From NCBI GenBank assembly GCA_003223975.1, contig QHXS01000049.1:1-32295 (forward strand): a stretch of 32,295 bases of DNA, read 5' to 3'. The position numbers and the translations under genes are program-made. The notes beneath the pieces were generated by a model that made no database searches, was not told where the DNA came from, and was given only the letters and a program-made list of their open reading frames with translations. The DNA comes from Acidobacteriota bacterium. Lineage in GTDB: Bacteria; Acidobacteriota; Blastocatellia; Pyrinomonadales; Pyrinomonadaceae. This document shows positions 31,832-32,295 of the stretch, piece after piece (position 1 is the stretch's first letter; the number at the start of each line of letters is the position of its first letter).

Positions 31832-32295
31832 CTACCTCGTACGTTCGATATCGGCTTGGTCCAGATATTTTCGAGCGGCCTCCAGAGCCGCGAATATGTC
31901 GGTCGAGAAGTTTTTGCGGTCGACGAGCTCGATAAAACCGGACGCTCGCATCACACGATAAACGGAGCGCGACACAGCCGAAAAGACGACCGTCCCGCCG
32001 GCCGAATGCATTTCTTTCACGAGTTCTTCCAGAATATGAATTCCGCTTGCATCGATCGTCGGGACGTTTCGCATCCGCAGGATTATCACTTTTGGCTTTT
32101 TAGAAACGACGCGGATCGATTCCTTGAACTGGCTGACGGCCCCGAAGAAGAGCGAACCGTAAACCTCGAACACCTCGACGCGCTTCGGAATCTCGATCTT
32201 CGACATGTCGCGTCCCTTGAATTCTTCGTCTTCCTCGAGCGTGTCGGTGATCACGGAAACGTGGGATTCCTTCGACATATTCTGAAGGAAAAGGA
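31832..32295 (-). CDS. SulP-type anion transporter C-terminal STAS domain, partial at right edge
   Basis: The frame is open to the right edge of the window (the codons before the internal ATG at 32278 read LFLQN), so the gene starts outside. The visible part has a linker (LFLQNMSKESHVSVITDTLE) like the end of the last SulP membrane helix and the following linker. A STAS domain follows: VEVFEVYGSLFFGAVSQF, then VIILRMRNVPTIDASGIH and LEELVKEMHSAGGTVVFSAV. The DASG motif is the usual phosphorylation-site position of anti-sigma antagonists; the VYGSLFFGA and RMRNVPTIDA wording matches SulP (sulfate/carboxylate) transporters better. I infer a truncated transporter; a stand-alone STAS protein starting at 32278 remains possible. 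DinB-like follows three bases later. Confidence 0.75.
   Translation of the reverse strand, partial: LFLQNMSKESHVSVITDTLEEDEEFKGRDMSKIEIPKRVEVFEVYGSLFFGAVSQFKESIRVVSKKPKVIILRMRNVPTIDASGIHILEELVKEMHSAGGTVVFSAVSRSVYRVMRASGFIELVDRKNFSTDIFAALEAARKYLDQADIERTR

Noticed and set aside
31832-32278. A stand-alone anti-sigma-factor antagonist starting at the ATG at 32278
   Set aside because: The frame stays open to the window edge, and the upstream codons plus linker look like the end of a SulP membrane domain. I call it partial, though a short STAS protein is not fully excluded.
1-32295. CRISPR arrays, tRNA or rRNA genes, insertion sequences, phage genes
   Set aside because: No regularly spaced repeats, no cloverleaf with a conserved T-loop, no transposase, integrase or phage structural motif were seen on either strand by eye. 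A computed search could still find short elements.

Overview
The window looks like ordinary chromosome from a Gram-negative-type bacterium of moderate GC content. The best guess is the Acidobacteriota (Blastocatellia/Pyrinomonadaceae-like), inferred from the gene mix and style rather than from a marker gene. That mix is many Sec-exported proteins of unknown role, a TolB-like propeller, GH92 mannosidase, M14 peptidase, a futalosine-pathway gene and tandem TonB C-terminal domains. Genes are densely packed on both strands. No rRNA, tRNA, CRISPR array, insertion sequence or phage gene was recognised.

Layout. 1-1752 (minus): an LtrA-type membrane protein fused to a UBP-type zinc finger, followed one base later by a second UBP zinc-finger ORF that runs off the left edge. 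1854-2790: a VOC protein and a small membrane protein. 2794-5541: rpiB, an exported trypsin-like protease with TPR repeats, and larB. 5911-8909: ubiX, an SH3-like exported protein, a methyltransferase and mqnD; ubiX plus mqnD suggest menaquinone synthesis by the futalosine route. 8992-15405: an exported protein of unknown role, a plsC-like acyltransferase, an exported M14 peptidase and a SpoIID protein with SPOR and an SLH-like insertion. 15427-18134 (minus): an unknown protein, an exported amidohydrolase and an exported helical protein.

18329-22598 holds the most unusual gene: a full-length homologue of the type II restriction endonuclease HinP1I behind a clear Sec signal peptide, with its own promoter and no methyltransferase in the window. 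It is followed by a TolB-like propeller and a GH92 mannosidase. 22703-26922: miaA, hfq, tmk, holB, an exported protein with two TonB C-terminal domains, and a DUF2752 membrane protein. 27013-30786 (minus): a dxr-rseP-ispG cluster. 30911 to the end: an arginine-rich exported mini-protein with a terminator, a DinB/DUF1572 protein, and the C-terminal STAS domain of a SulP-type transporter cut by the right edge.

Several starts lack a Shine-Dalgarno sequence. Four (rpiB, ubiX, spoIID-like, DUF2752) have a -10-like hexamer exactly where a leaderless transcript would need it. All functional names come from sequence motifs and memory of families; no search was run.
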